Shown here piece by piece: positions 1 to 8,832 of a stretch of DNA of 64,000 nt (position 1 is its first letter; each line of letters opens with the position of its first letter). Origin of the DNA: PNOJ01 sp016706845 (GTDB taxonomy: Bacteria; Krumholzibacteriota; Krumholzibacteriia; LZORAL124-64-63). The notes beneath the pieces were generated by a model. That model was not told where the DNA came from, searched no databases, and saw only the letters and a program-made list of their open reading frames with translations. Location of the stretch: contig JADJIV010000001.1 of assembly GCA_016706845.1 (NCBI GenBank), positions 183,560-247,559 of the forward strand. Direction: 5' to 3'. Both the position numbers and the translations under genes were made by a program.

Positions 1-318
1 GGTGAGGGTCTCGCCGCGCAGCAGGCGCACGCCGTGCTCGCGGAAGGCGCCGGCGAACCAGTCCTGCTTCTTCATGGCAAAGGCGACGGCGCACTGGGAC
101 GCCTCCTGGCCGGTGCTCGGCCCGAAGGTGCCGATGCGGCCCTGGCGCTGCAGCTTGAGCATGCGCTCGTCGGTGCGGCGCGCCCAGACCATCTGGCGGT
201 AGAGTTCGATCAGCTCGGGCTTCTTCAGTTTCGGCTCGAGTTCCTTGTCCACGTTCCCGTCCTCGTCCAGGATGGAGAGGTAGGAGACGCTGAAGGTATC
301 GAGGGCCTTCTTCGGCAT
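1..318 (-). CDS. pdhA: Pyruvate dehydrogenase E1 component, alpha subunit (5' part only)
   Basis: The first 106 codons of a minus-strand gene that leaves the window at base 1. The protein starts MPKKALDTFSVSYLSILDED and contains ELIELYRQMVWARRTDER followed by LQRQGRIGTFGPSTGQEAS, the N-terminal signature of the thiamine-pyrophosphate E1 alpha subunit of pyruvate or branched-chain 2-oxoacid dehydrogenase. The GRIGTF and GQEAS blocks match the Bacillus-type PdhA. The enzyme decarboxylates the 2-oxoacid and, with E1 beta, passes the acyl group to E2 lipoate. The start ATG is the complement of 316-318. Substrate (pyruvate or branched-chain) cannot be decided from this part, and E1 beta and E2 are not visible. 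The gene is divergent from the ferritin. Confidence 0.85.
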   Translation of the reverse strand, partial: MPKKALDTFSVSYLSILDEDGNVDKELEPKLKKPELIELYRQMVWARRTDERMLKLQRQGRIGTFGPSTGQEASQCAVAFAMKKQDWFAGAFREHGVRLLRGETLT

Positions 319-709
319 GGGGTCGTTCCTTTCCAGGCCCGCGGGGGCCGCTGCCCCGCACGGCGCGGGGGGCGCGAGAAGACGGCCGATCCGGCGGGGA
401 CCGGCCAGGTTCAGGCGGGAATCGTCGGCGGCGCGGCCGCTCCCGGAGAACCGGGGCGGCACGGCGGCGCGGCCCATGATCGGCACGAACCCGGGGCGCC
501 GCCACCCATTCATCTGAACACGGATATCAAGATTTATCCACAAGAGCAACGTCCCATTGGCCGCCCGGGGCTTTTTCCGTGACGGTGCCCCGCCCCGGTC
601 TTACCTTGTGGCCGTGCGGCCGGCTCGCCCACGCCAGGCGACGCCCCCGGCCCTCCCGAATATTCGCGACCACGAACCGCCGGACCGACCCCGACCAAGG
701 AGACCCGCC
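319..709. other. Divergent intergenic region between pdhA and ferritin
   Basis: 391 bases without a convincing gene. Open frames here are GC-rich shadows with low-complexity Arg/Pro/Gly translations. The region must hold the promoters for pdhA (leftwards) and ferritin (rightwards). A less GC-rich patch near 518-550 is the likeliest promoter core, but no clear consensus hexamers are seen. Confidence 0.4.
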
Positions 710-1222
710 GTGCTGAAGGAGAGGATCCAGAAAGCCCTGAACGAGCAGATCCAGGCCGAATTCTTTTCCGCCTACCTGTACCTGGCCATGTCCGCCTGGT
801 CCCAGGCCCGCAACTACGAGGGCTTCGCGCACTGGATGCGCATGCAGGCGCAGGAAGAACTGCTGCACGCCATGAAGTTCTTCGATTACATCCACGCCAC
901 CGGCGGCCACGCCCTGGTGCGGGCCATCCCCCAGCCCGACACGGAGTGGGCCGACCCCGTCGCGATGTTCCAGGCCGCCCTGGCCCACGAGCGCCACATG
1001 ACCGAGAACATCAACAACCTCGCGGGCCTGGCCATGAAGGAGAACGACTACGCCACCAACATCACGCTGCAGTGGTTCGTCAGCGAGCAGGTCGAGGAAG
1101 AGGCCGCCGTCGACGCGATCCTCGGCAAGCTGGCGATGATGGGCGGCAACGGGCCGGGCCTGTTCATGCTCGACCGCGAACTGGCCGCCCGCCCCACGCC
1201 CACGCCCCCCGCCGCGGCCTAG
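710..1222 (+). CDS. ftnA: Bacterial non-haem ferritin
   Basis: A 170-residue ferritin of the FtnA type, which oxidises Fe(II) and stores it in a 24-mer cytosolic shell. Numbered from the chosen GTG, the di-iron ligands fall exactly as in E. coli FtnA: Glu17 in NEQIQAEFFSAYLYL, Glu50 and His53 in QAQEELLHAM, Glu94 in ALAHERH, and Gln127, Glu129 and Glu130 in WFVSEQVEEEA. No haem-binding Met typical of bacterioferritin is needed for this call. The GTG start at 710 is preferred because AAGGAG lies at 697-702 and this start gives the usual family length. An upstream in-frame ATG at 557 would add 51 residues of low-complexity sequence. A Pro-rich tail of about 10 residues ends the protein. Confidence 0.93.
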   Translation: MLKERIQKALNEQIQAEFFSAYLYLAMSAWSQARNYEGFAHWMRMQAQEELLHAMKFFDYIHATGGHALVRAIPQPDTEWADPVAMFQAALAHERHMTENINNLAGLAMKENDYATNITLQWFVSEQVEEEAAVDAILGKLAMMGGNGPGLFMLDRELAARPTPTPPAAA

Positions 1223-1275
1223 AGCGGCCTGCGTCGGAGACCCGCCGTCACCGGCTCGCCGGTGCGTGCGGCGTC

Positions 1276-4200
1276 TCACACCGAGCTGCCGCCCACCCGG
1301 CGGTAGAGCGCCGGCAGCACCAGCAGCGTCAGCGCGGTGGAGGTCACCAGGCCGCCCATGACCACCACCGCCAGCGGCTTCTGGATGTCGGCCCCCGAGC
1401 CGCGCGCGTAGAGCATGGGCAGGTGGCCGATGAAGCTGGTGAGCGCGGTCATGAGCAGCGGCCGGAAGCGCAGGTCGCAGCCCTTGATCACCGTGTCGGC
1501 CACCGACTCGCCCTGCTCCCGGAGCTGGCGGAAGAACGCCACGAGCACGACGCCGTTCTGCACGGCTATGCCGAGCAGGACGATGAAGGCCACCGCCGCG
1601 GACACCGACACGGGCATCCGGAAGACCACGACGGCGATCACGCCGCCGACGAGCGCGAACGGCAGGTTGAGCAGCACCAGCAGGGAGTTCCAGATCGAAC
1701 CCAGCGCCATGTAGAGCAGGACCATGATCAGCAGCAGCGCCACCGGCACGACGATGGAGAGCTGGCGCATGGCCCGCTGCTGGTTCTCGAACTGACCGCC
1801 GTACTCGACGTAGTAGCCGATCGGGAGTTCCTCCACCAGCGGCGCGAGGCGCGTCTGGACCTCGCCCACGAAGCCGCCGAGGTCGCGGCCGCGGATGTTG
1901 GCCTCGGCCACCACGCGCCGCATGCCGTTCTCGCGGCTCACCTGCGCCGGCGCCTCGACGACGTCGAAGCGCGCGATCTGCGCCAGCGGCACCCGCTCGC
2001 CGCCCGGGGCCATGATCAGCAGCCGCTCGAGCACGGGGATGCTGTTGCGGGCCGCCTCCGGGAAGCGCACGACCACGGCGATGCGCCGCTGCCCCTCGAT
2101 CAGGGTCGTGGCCGACTTGCCGGCGACCGCCGTCTCGATGGCGGCGTTGACGTCGGCGATCCTGATGCCGTGCCGCGCCACGGCCTGGCGGTCGATCACC
2201 ACGTCGATCTGCGACATGCCGGACACCTGTTCCACCTTCACGTCCCTCGCCCCCTCGACCCCCTGCAGGACGGCGGCCGCGCGGTCCGCGAACGACTTCA
2301 GCACCTCGAGGTCGGGGCCGAAGACCTTGATCGCGAGGTCGCTCTTCACGCCGGAGATGAGCTCGTTCACCCGCAGCGCGATCGGCTGCGAGAACGAGAA
2401 GCGCAACCCCGGGATCTCGGAGAGGTCCTTCTGGATGGCGTCCACAAGTTCGGCCTTGTCGCGCCCGGCGTCCCACTCCTTGCGCGGCTTGAGCATGATG
2501 AAGACGTCGGTCTGCTCCGGCCCCATCGGGTCCTCCGAAATCTCGGCGCGGCCCGTCTTGCTGACCACGGTCTCGACCTCGGGGAACTTCCGCAGGCGCT
2601 GCTCGATGAAGCTGGAGACGCGCACCGAGCCGTCCAGCGAAGCGTTGGGCAGCCGCACCACGTTCACGGCGAGCGCCCCCTCGTCCAGCGGCGGCATGAA
2701 CTCGGTGCCCACCAGCGGAAGGAGCGCCAGCGAGGCGACGAGCACGCCGCCCGAGATCCCGAGCGTCAGCGCGGGACGCCGCACGGCGCGGCTGAGCAGG
2801 CTCACGTAGCCGCGGTGGAAGCGGCGGATGAAGCCGAACTCCCGCTCGGGTCCCTGGTTCAGGAACCTCTCCCCCAGGACGGGGATGATCGTGAACGCCA
2901 CCAGCAGCGAGACCAGCAGGGCGATGAGCATGGTCGAGGCCAGCGGGGCGAACATCTTCCCCTCGATGCCCTGCAGCGTGAACAGCGGCACCAGGATGAC
3001 CGCGATGATCAGCACCGAGAAGGCGACGGGCTTCGCCACCTCGACGACGGCTTCGGCGACGACCCGCCGCCTCGAGGCGCGGTCGGTCAGGTGCGCGAGG
3101 TGGCGGCGGGAGTTCTCCACCACCACGATGGACGCGTCCACGACCATGCCGACCGAGAACGCCAGGCCGCCCAGGCTCATCAGGTTGGAGGTGATCCCCG
3201 CGGAGCCCATGAGGATGAAGGTCACCAGGAAGGTGAGCGGCAGCGAGAACACGACGATCAGCGCGGAGCGCAGCTCGGCCACGAACAGGAACAGCACCAG
3301 GATGACGAAGATCCCGCCCTCGAGCAGCGCGTTCATCACGGTGTGGATGCAGGCCTCGATCAGCGAGGTGCGGTCGTAGAAGACGTCGAGGCGGACCCCC
3401 TCGGGCAGCGCCGCCTGGAGCTTGACGACCGCGTCCTGGACCTTGCCCACCACGTCCTGGGCGTTCTCGCCCTTGAGCATGATGACCATGCCGGCCACGG
3501 TCTCGCCCCGGGCGTCGCGGGTCACCGCGCCCTGCCGGGGCTCGGCGCCGATGACCACGTCGGCCACGTCGCGCAGGTAGAGCGGGGCCCCGTCCTCGGC
3601 CTTCAGCACGATGTTCTCGATGTCCGGGATATCGCGCAGCAGCCCCACGCCGCGCAGGTACATCTGCTCCCAGCCGCGCACGACCACGCCGCCGCCGGCG
3701 TTGGCGTTGCCCTGCTCGACGGCCTCGACGACCTCGTTCACGGTCAGGCCGTACTTCAGCAGCTTCTCCGGCGAGACCAGGACCTGGTACTGCTTCACCT
3801 CGCCGCCGAAGCTGTTGACCTCGTTGACGCCGGGGATCGGCTTCAGCCAGGGCGCGACGAGCCAGTCCTGGATCGTCCGCAGCTCCATCGCGGTCTCGCC
3901 GTCGCCCTCGAGCGTGTACTGGTAGATCTCGCCCAGGCCGGTCGAGATGGGGCCCAGCTCAGGCTCGACGCCCGGCGGGAGCTGCTCGCGGGCCACGGCC
4001 AGGCGCTCGAAGACCACCTGGCGCGTCCAGTAGGTGTCGACGCCGTCCTCGAACACGATGACCACCTGCGACAGGCCGGCCCGCGACAGCGAGCGCACCT
4101 GCTGCACGCGCGGCAGTCCGCGCATGACCTGTTCGATGGGGTAGCTGACCCGCTCCTCCACGTCGACCGCGGCGAAGCCCGGCGCCTGCGAGATGATCAC

Positions 4201-4335
4201 CACCTGGGTGTTGGTGACGTCCGGGAAGGCGTCGATGGGCAGGTGCAGCCAGGCCACGACGCCGGCGGCGATCAGCACCGCCGTCGCCAGCAGCACCAGG
4301 AGCCGGTTGTTCAGAAGCAAGGTCACGATTCGCAT
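1276..4335 (-). CDS. czcA: Heavy-metal efflux RND transporter (CzcA/CusA family)
   Basis: The inner-membrane pump of a tripartite metal exporter, 1019 residues, the usual RND length. It starts MRIVTLLLNNRLLVLLATA (transmembrane helix 1), followed by the periplasmic porter region with FPDVTNTQVVIISQAPGF and QVMRGLPRVQQVRSLS. PIALRVNELISGVKSDLAIK is the heavy-metal-efflux hallmark. TM4 reads GGLAFSVGMVVDASIVVVEN with its charged Asp in the proton relay. The family exports divalent (Zn/Co/Cd) or monovalent (Cu/Ag) cations by proton antiport. The NELISGV block is CzcA-like while the TM4 block is closer to CusA, so the metal is not assigned. An open frame continues upstream to 5439, but it overlaps czcB and is a shadow. 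The gene is last in the operon, 14 bases after czcB. Confidence 0.93.
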   Translation of the reverse strand: MRIVTLLLNNRLLVLLATAVLIAAGVVAWLHLPIDAFPDVTNTQVVIISQAPGFAAVDVEERVSYPIEQVMRGLPRVQQVRSLSRAGLSQVVIVFEDGVDTYWTRQVVFERLAVAREQLPPGVEPELGPISTGLGEIYQYTLEGDGETAMELRTIQDWLVAPWLKPIPGVNEVNSFGGEVKQYQVLVSPEKLLKYGLTVNEVVEAVEQGNANAGGGVVVRGWEQMYLRGVGLLRDIPDIENIVLKAEDGAPLYLRDVADVVIGAEPRQGAVTRDARGETVAGMVIMLKGENAQDVVGKVQDAVVKLQAALPEGVRLDVFYDRTSLIEACIHTVMNALLEGGIFVILVLFLFVAELRSALIVVFSLPLTFLVTFILMGSAGITSNLMSLGGLAFSVGMVVDASIVVVENSRRHLAHLTDRASRRRVVAEAVVEVAKPVAFSVLIIAVILVPLFTLQGIEGKMFAPLASTMLIALLVSLLVAFTIIPVLGERFLNQGPEREFGFIRRFHRGYVSLLSRAVRRPALTLGISGGVLVASLALLPLVGTEFMPPLDEGALAVNVVRLPNASLDGSVRVSSFIEQRLRKFPEVETVVSKTGRAEISEDPMGPEQTDVFIMLKPRKEWDAGRDKAELVDAIQKDLSEIPGLRFSFSQPIALRVNELISGVKSDLAIKVFGPDLEVLKSFADRAAAVLQGVEGARDVKVEQVSGMSQIDVVIDRQAVARHGIRIADVNAAIETAVAGKSATTLIEGQRRIAVVVRFPEAARNSIPVLERLLIMAPGGERVPLAQIARFDVVEAPAQVSRENGMRRVVAEANIRGRDLGGFVGEVQTRLAPLVEELPIGYYVEYGGQFENQQRAMRQLSIVVPVALLLIMVLLYMALGSIWNSLLVLLNLPFALVGGVIAVVVFRMPVSVSAAVAFIVLLGIAVQNGVVLVAFFRQLREQGESVADTVIKGCDLRFRPLLMTALTSFIGHLPMLYARGSGADIQKPLAVVVMGGLVTSTALTLLVLPALYRRVGGSSV

Positions 4336-4349
4336 GTTCACTCCCGGTG

Positions 4350-5672
4350 TCAGTCCGCGCAGCCGGCGCCCATCTTGGCGCGCAGCACGTCGGACTTCAG
4401 AAGAAAGGCGCCCTCGGCCACCACGGTCTGTCCAGGGTCGATCCCGGTCACGACTTCGACCCAGCCCGCGGCGGTGCGGCCGGTCTTCACCGGCCGGCGC
4501 ACGTAGTAGTCGTCGTGATGGTGGACGAACACGAATTCGCGGCCCTCGTCCTCCAGGACGGCCGCCGGCGGCAGGGCCAGCACCGCTGCGGACCCGGGCA
4601 GCTGCAGCGCTACATCGGCGAACATGCCCGCCAGCAGACGACCGTCCGGGTTCGGCACCTCCACGCGCACCTTCACCGTGCGCGAGGACTCGTCCATGGA
4701 CGGGCTGACGAGGTCCACGGTCCCGGCGAACGACTCGCCCGGGTAGGCCTTGACCGTGACCGTCGCCGCCAGCTGCTGCGACGCCTGCTCGCCGGCGACG
4801 GCCGAGATGTCGCGCTCGTAGAGGTCCGCCCACACCCAGACGACGGCGTGGTCGCCGACCGTGAACAGGGACTCCCCGGTCCCGGCCACCTCGCCGGGCA
4901 CGGCATGCATGGCCAGCACCGCGCCGTCCAGGGGGGAGCGCAGAGTGAGCCTTCCGAGGCCCTCTGCGTCGGCGAGGGCGCGCACCGCCGCCTCCGACAT
5001 GCCGTAGCGCGCGAGCTGGCTGCGGGCCCCGTCGGCGCGGATCCGCGCGGCATCCGCCTCCTGCTGCGCCTGCAGGAACTCCTTCTCCGAAGCGATGGCT
5101 TCCCGGCGCAGGCCGGCGACCCGTTCCAGGTTGCGGCGGGCCAGGTCCAGCATCCCCTGCGCCGCGAGGTACTCGGCCTGCGCCTGCCCGACCGCCGTGC
5201 ACTCGAGTTCGACGAGCGCTTGCCCGCGCCGGACCCGGTCGCCGAGCTTGACGTGGACCGCTGACACGACGCCTTCCACGAGCGGGCTGACGTGCCCCAC
5301 GCGCCGCTCGTCGAAGCGGACCTCGCCGGTCAGCGGGACCGTGACGTCCACGGCGCGCCGCTCGACCTGTTCGGTCTCGACCAGCTTGCCCTCGACCAGG
5401 CTCGCCGGCACGCGAACGACGCCGACTTCGTAGCGGCACTCGTTGCAGGCGAACGTCTTGACCTGGTGCTCGCAGTCGGCGGCGAACAGTTCCCCGACCG
5501 GGCGGTCCAGGTCGGACACCTCCGCCTCGGCTTGGTGATCGTGGTCGAGGTCCGGCGTCTCCGCCGTCAGCTCCACGATCTCGGGCGCAGGAGAGGACCG
5601 GTCGCAGGACACGAGCGCGACGGCCAACAAAATCCCTAACGAAGTCATGATCAACAGGTTGCGAATGTTCAC
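4350..5672 (-). CDS. czcB: Efflux RND periplasmic adaptor (CzcB family) with Cys/His N-terminal segment
   Basis: A 440-residue membrane-fusion protein linking CzcA to the outer-membrane channel. It begins with a lipoprotein signal (lipobox VALVSC, Cys23). A metal-binding-looking N-terminal segment follows: DHDHQ at 43-47, then Cys67-x8-Cys76-x2-Cys79 (ADCEHQVKTFACNECRYEVG). The barrel-sandwich, coiled-coil and beta-barrel domains come next (VSPLVEGVVSAVHVKLGDRV, then TLRSPLDGAVLAMHAVPGEV). The GTG start at 5672 overlaps the czcC stop as GTGA, which implies translational coupling; ATG at 5648 is a weaker alternative that would shorten the signal peptide. The segment resembles the heavy-metal-binding extension known in several Czc/Cus adaptors that hand metal to the pump. 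Confidence 0.9.
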   Translation of the reverse strand: MNIRNLLIMTSLGILLAVALVSCDRSSPAPEIVELTAETPDLDHDHQAEAEVSDLDRPVGELFAADCEHQVKTFACNECRYEVGVVRVPASLVEGKLVETEQVERRAVDVTVPLTGEVRFDERRVGHVSPLVEGVVSAVHVKLGDRVRRGQALVELECTAVGQAQAEYLAAQGMLDLARRNLERVAGLRREAIASEKEFLQAQQEADAARIRADGARSQLARYGMSEAAVRALADAEGLGRLTLRSPLDGAVLAMHAVPGEVAGTGESLFTVGDHAVVWVWADLYERDISAVAGEQASQQLAATVTVKAYPGESFAGTVDLVSPSMDESSRTVKVRVEVPNPDGRLLAGMFADVALQLPGSAAVLALPPAAVLEDEGREFVFVHHHDDYYVRRPVKTGRTAAGWVEVVTGIDPGQTVVAEGAFLLKSDVLRAKMGAGCAD

Positions 5673-6934
5673 GGGAGTTCCTCCCCGATCAGCGCCCGAA
5701 GGCGGCAGTGGTCGATCTGGGCCTGGGCGAGCGCATCCAGGAGCTGGCGGCGCGACGCGAGCAGGGTGCGCCGCGCGTCGATCACTTCCAGCAGGCTGGC
5801 CTCGCCCAGCAGGTAAGTCTTTTCGATGACGGAAGCGGCCGACGCGGACCGCGGGACGACGTTGTCGGCGAGGCGCGAGGCGGTCTCGAGCGAGGTGCGA
5901 AAGGCGGCGACGGCCGCGACGATCTCCGCCGCGAAGGCGCGGCGCCGGGCCTCCTGCAGGCTGCGGCCGGCGGCGAGCCGCGCCTGCGCCCGCGCGATGC
6001 CGCCGGAGTTCCAATCCCACAGGGGCAGGTCGATGGCGATCCCGCCGCCCTGGGCCCGCTGATCCAGTTCGCGCGAAGTGAAGGCCAGCAGCGAAAACGC
6101 CGGCAGGCGCTCGCGCCGCTCGCCCGAGAGTTCGGCGGCGAGGGCGCGCACGCGGGCCGCCTCGACCAGCAGCGTGGGCTGCCCGCCGATATTCCCGGAG
6201 ATGTCCCCGCCGAACCCGAGATCGGGATCCGGAGGGTCGGGCAACGCCTCCAGATCGGCGACGGCGACGATCGTCGACCCGGGCGGCGCGCCGAGCCAGA
6301 ACGCGAGCTGCGCCTGCCGGGAGGCCAGCGCGGTCCGCGCCGCCGCCAGATCGCTGTCGACCAGCTCCCGTTCGATCTCGGCTTGCGTCCCCTCGACGGG
6401 CCGCGCTTCGCCGGCCTCCACGCGACGGCCCACGGCCGACGCCAGGTTCGCCGTCTCCCGCGCCAGCACCTCCACCACCGCGACCTGCCGCTGGTCGTGG
6501 ACGAGATTCCAGAACTGCGTGCGCAGCTCCAGCAGGACGTCGCGCCGGATCGTCTCGTGCTCGGCCGCAGCGGCGTCGAGGTCCGCCCGCGCGGCGTCCA
6601 CCCGCGGCGAGCGCCGCGACAGCCAGTCCAGCGGCAGCGTCAGGGACAGGTCCCACTGCCGTCCGAACGGTTCGCCGGGGCGCTCGCGCACCCGGCCCAG
6701 GGCCGCCTCCAGCGTCGGGTTGGGCCGCGCGCCGGCGTCGGTGACCGCGCCCCGCGCCGCCAGGATCCCCTGCTCCCCCGCGGCGAGCAGGGGGTGCCCG
6801 TCGACCAGGTCGGTGATCCGGGGCCAGGTGATCTCGATCACCGCCGGCTCGAGCATCGTATTCTCGGCGCCCGCCGTGATCGCGCACAGCAGGACGAAGC
6901 CCGCCGCGAGGACATGTTCGTGCTTGATCCGCAT
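5669..6934 (-). CDS. czcC: Outer-membrane efflux protein (CzcC/TolC family)
   Basis: A 421-residue outer-membrane channel subunit. An N-terminal signal peptide (VLAAGFVLLCAITAGAEN) precedes two repeated coiled-coil halves rich in Ala, Arg, Glu and Leu, as expected for the TolC alpha-barrel; GARPNPTLEAALG and IDLPLWDWNSGGIARAQARL are typical outer-membrane-factor blocks. It forms the exit duct for the CzcAB pump. It lies 125 bases downstream of the small Cys-rich protein and overlaps czcB by 4 bases, so the three czc genes are transcribed together. Metal specificity does not reside in this subunit. Confidence 0.9.
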   Translation of the reverse strand: MRIKHEHVLAAGFVLLCAITAGAENTMLEPAVIEITWPRITDLVDGHPLLAAGEQGILAARGAVTDAGARPNPTLEAALGRVRERPGEPFGRQWDLSLTLPLDWLSRRSPRVDAARADLDAAAAEHETIRRDVLLELRTQFWNLVHDQRQVAVVEVLARETANLASAVGRRVEAGEARPVEGTQAEIERELVDSDLAAARTALASRQAQLAFWLGAPPGSTIVAVADLEALPDPPDPDLGFGGDISGNIGGQPTLLVEAARVRALAAELSGERRERLPAFSLLAFTSRELDQRAQGGGIAIDLPLWDWNSGGIARAQARLAAGRSLQEARRRAFAAEIVAAVAAFRTSLETASRLADNVVPRSASAASVIEKTYLLGEASLLEVIDARRTLLASRRQLLDALAQAQIDHCRLRALIGEELP

Positions 6935-7059
6935 CTCGACACACCCGCCTGTCGGGAACGACGCGGCCGGGAGCGGTCCCCGCGCGACGTTCCGTCAAAT
7001 GCCCGAACCCACCCGCTCGCGAGGGCGAGCGGACCATCGTCACCACGATCGGGGGTCGG

Positions 7060-7410
7060 TCAGGCGCGAGGAGGGTGGAAGATGCCGAGGTGGATGTCGC
7101 GGGGGGCGGGGGAATCGGACAGCAGACCGATCCGGAAGCCGGTCATCAGGATCTGGCCGCCGAGGCGTTCGACCGTGAACACGGGCACCGAGCCGTGACC
7201 GGGACAGCAGGTGCAGGGGCAGCCCGTCCCGCAGGCGTCGCCGTCGCGGTCGGGATCGGCGCAAGGGACGCCCTCAGGATGCAGGACGCCCTCGGTGTGC
7301 ACGACGTCATCGTGGGCGGGCGGCGCCGGGCAGATCGCGGCGACCTGCGCCGGGACGAATCCCGCGGCCAGGCAGATCAGGGCGACCAGTGCGATCCGAC
7401 GTGGGCTCAA
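7060..7410 (-). CDS. Small exported Cys-rich protein heading the metal-efflux operon
   Basis: A 116-residue protein with a signal peptide (RIALVALICLAAGFVPAQVAA). The mature part has seven Cys: 27, 50, 60, 64, 66, 68 and 69. The core is DACGTGCPCTCCPGHG (58-72), preceded by an acidic and His-containing stretch (HDDVVHTEGVLHPEG). The spacing suggests soft-metal binding in the periplasm. It is the first gene of the czc operon on the minus strand, so a role as periplasmic metal chaperone or sensor is a reasonable inference, but no named family is recognised. The start ATG is the complement of 7408-7410. Confidence 0.7.
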   Translation of the reverse strand: MSPRRIALVALICLAAGFVPAQVAAICPAPPAHDDVVHTEGVLHPEGVPCADPDRDGDACGTGCPCTCCPGHGSVPVFTVERLGGQILMTGFRIGLLSDSPAPRDIHLGIFHPPRA

Positions 7411-7468
7411 AACACATGCCTCCGGTTCCCGGCAACGTAGGCGCGGACGCGCCGGGATGCAAGATCGT

Positions 7469-8832
7469 CTATTTCCCGCCCGACTTGACGACCGGCGCGT
7501 TGCGCACCGGCCGCAAGCCCACGATCCCCACGGCGGCGCCGGGATCGAGGTAGGCGCGGGCCGCGCAGCGCAACCGCTGGTTGGCGTCGGCGAAGGAACC
7601 GCCGCGCAGCACCCGGTCGCTGCCGGTGACCGGCCCGGTCGGGTCGGTCGCGGGATCGGCCGTGTAGTAGGAGACGCCGTAGCGGTCCCAGCACCATTCC
7701 AGCAGGTTGCCGTGGACGTCGTAGAGGCCCATCGGGTTGGGCAGCAGGGTCCGCACGGGCTTGACCTGGTTATCCGAGTTGGCCGCCGACCAGCCGAAGA
7801 ACGACAGCACCGGGTCGACCTCCATGTCGAGGCGCGACAGCTCGCCGTCGCTCAGCGACCCCTGCGTGCCGGCCCGGCAGAAGGCCTCCCACTCGGCCTC
7901 GGTCGGCAGGCGCCAGCCGTCGGCGTCCGGGTTCCAGGCCACCTGCGGTCCGTTGATGGCGTAGGCTGCGGTGAGGCCGTCGGCGGCGGACATCGCGTTG
8001 CAGAATTCCACCGCCTGGTACCAGGTGACATCCACGACGGGCTGGTTGGCGATCGTGGGATCGTCCACCCGGCCGCGCACGACCGCGTCCCACTGGCCGT
8101 TGGTCAGCTCGGTGGTGGCGACCAGCAGCGGGCGCGTGAGGGTCACCTCGTGCCGGGGCCCCTCGTCCGCCTCGCGGCCGGGTTCCGGCGCGGCGGAGCC
8201 CATGGTGTAGGAGCCGGCCTCCAGGCGCACGGTCGCGAAGGGCCAGGTCGGCAGCACCGTGAAGGTGACCGCCGCGGCCGACGTCTCGCCCGCCGTGATC
8301 AGGCCGTCGACCCAGCCGGGCGCCGGCATGGTCCAGCCGGGCTCCCGCTGCCAGGCCACGGTGAAGGGGCCGGGCGGCAGGTCGTCCAGGACGGCGTCGC
8401 CGACGCCGGAACGGTCGTCGTCGCCGGTCAGGCGTTTCAGCACCCAGCGGGCCTGCAGGTCGTCGGGCTCGATGTCGATCGACAGCGAGCCGGTGGTCGG
8501 CGGCGGGTCGTATACGAACTGGCCGATGAAGGTGATGGAGTCCCCCTCGACCAGCGTGCGGGTCTGCGAGAGCGGCCGGATCCAATCATCGACGTCGTCC
8601 CAGACGATGGTCCACGACCCGGCGGCGCGGCCGGCGAATGGCGCGCGTCGTCCGTGCCCGTGATGACCGCGCCGGCGGGGCCGGTCAGCGTCCAGCTCGC
8701 GTCGAGCGTGTTGGGCAGGGTGAACACCTTCACGACGCCGACGGGCGCCGGGTCGGGATCGCCGCCGCCGCCGCAGCCCGCGGCCAGCACGATCACCATC
8801 GACAGCAGCGTGAACAGCGGGACGTGTCTCAT
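7469..8832 (-). CDS. Lipoprotein with SUMF1 / formylglycine-generating-enzyme-like domain (one frameshift)
   Basis: The N-terminus is a lipoprotein signal (MIVLAAGCGGGGDPDP), followed by Ig-like beta segments (SWTLTGPAGAVITGTDD; SWTIVWDDVDDWI). The C-terminal half is an FGE-sulfatase/SUMF1 domain with DVTWYQAVEFCNAMSAADGL, WRLPTEAEWEAFCRAG, NLLEWCWDRYG and RVLRGGSF. The two halves are in different frames; one base appears missing near 8636-8648 in a GCGCGC tract, and restoring it gives exactly 455 codons. Many secreted SUMF1-domain proteins lack sulfatase-activating activity and their role is unknown. The start overlaps the DUF3179 stop by 4 bases (ATGA), so it is the last gene of the ctaB operon. 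Confidence 0.8.

Noticed and set aside
946..4506. Plus-strand open frame of 1186 codons opposite czcA
   Set aside because: Low-complexity His/Arg/Asp translation; it is the antisense shadow of a clear RND pump in GC-rich DNA.
4336..5439. N-terminal extension of czcA
   Set aside because: It overlaps czcB in another frame and has Arg/Gly-rich sequence; the RND protein starts normally at 4335.
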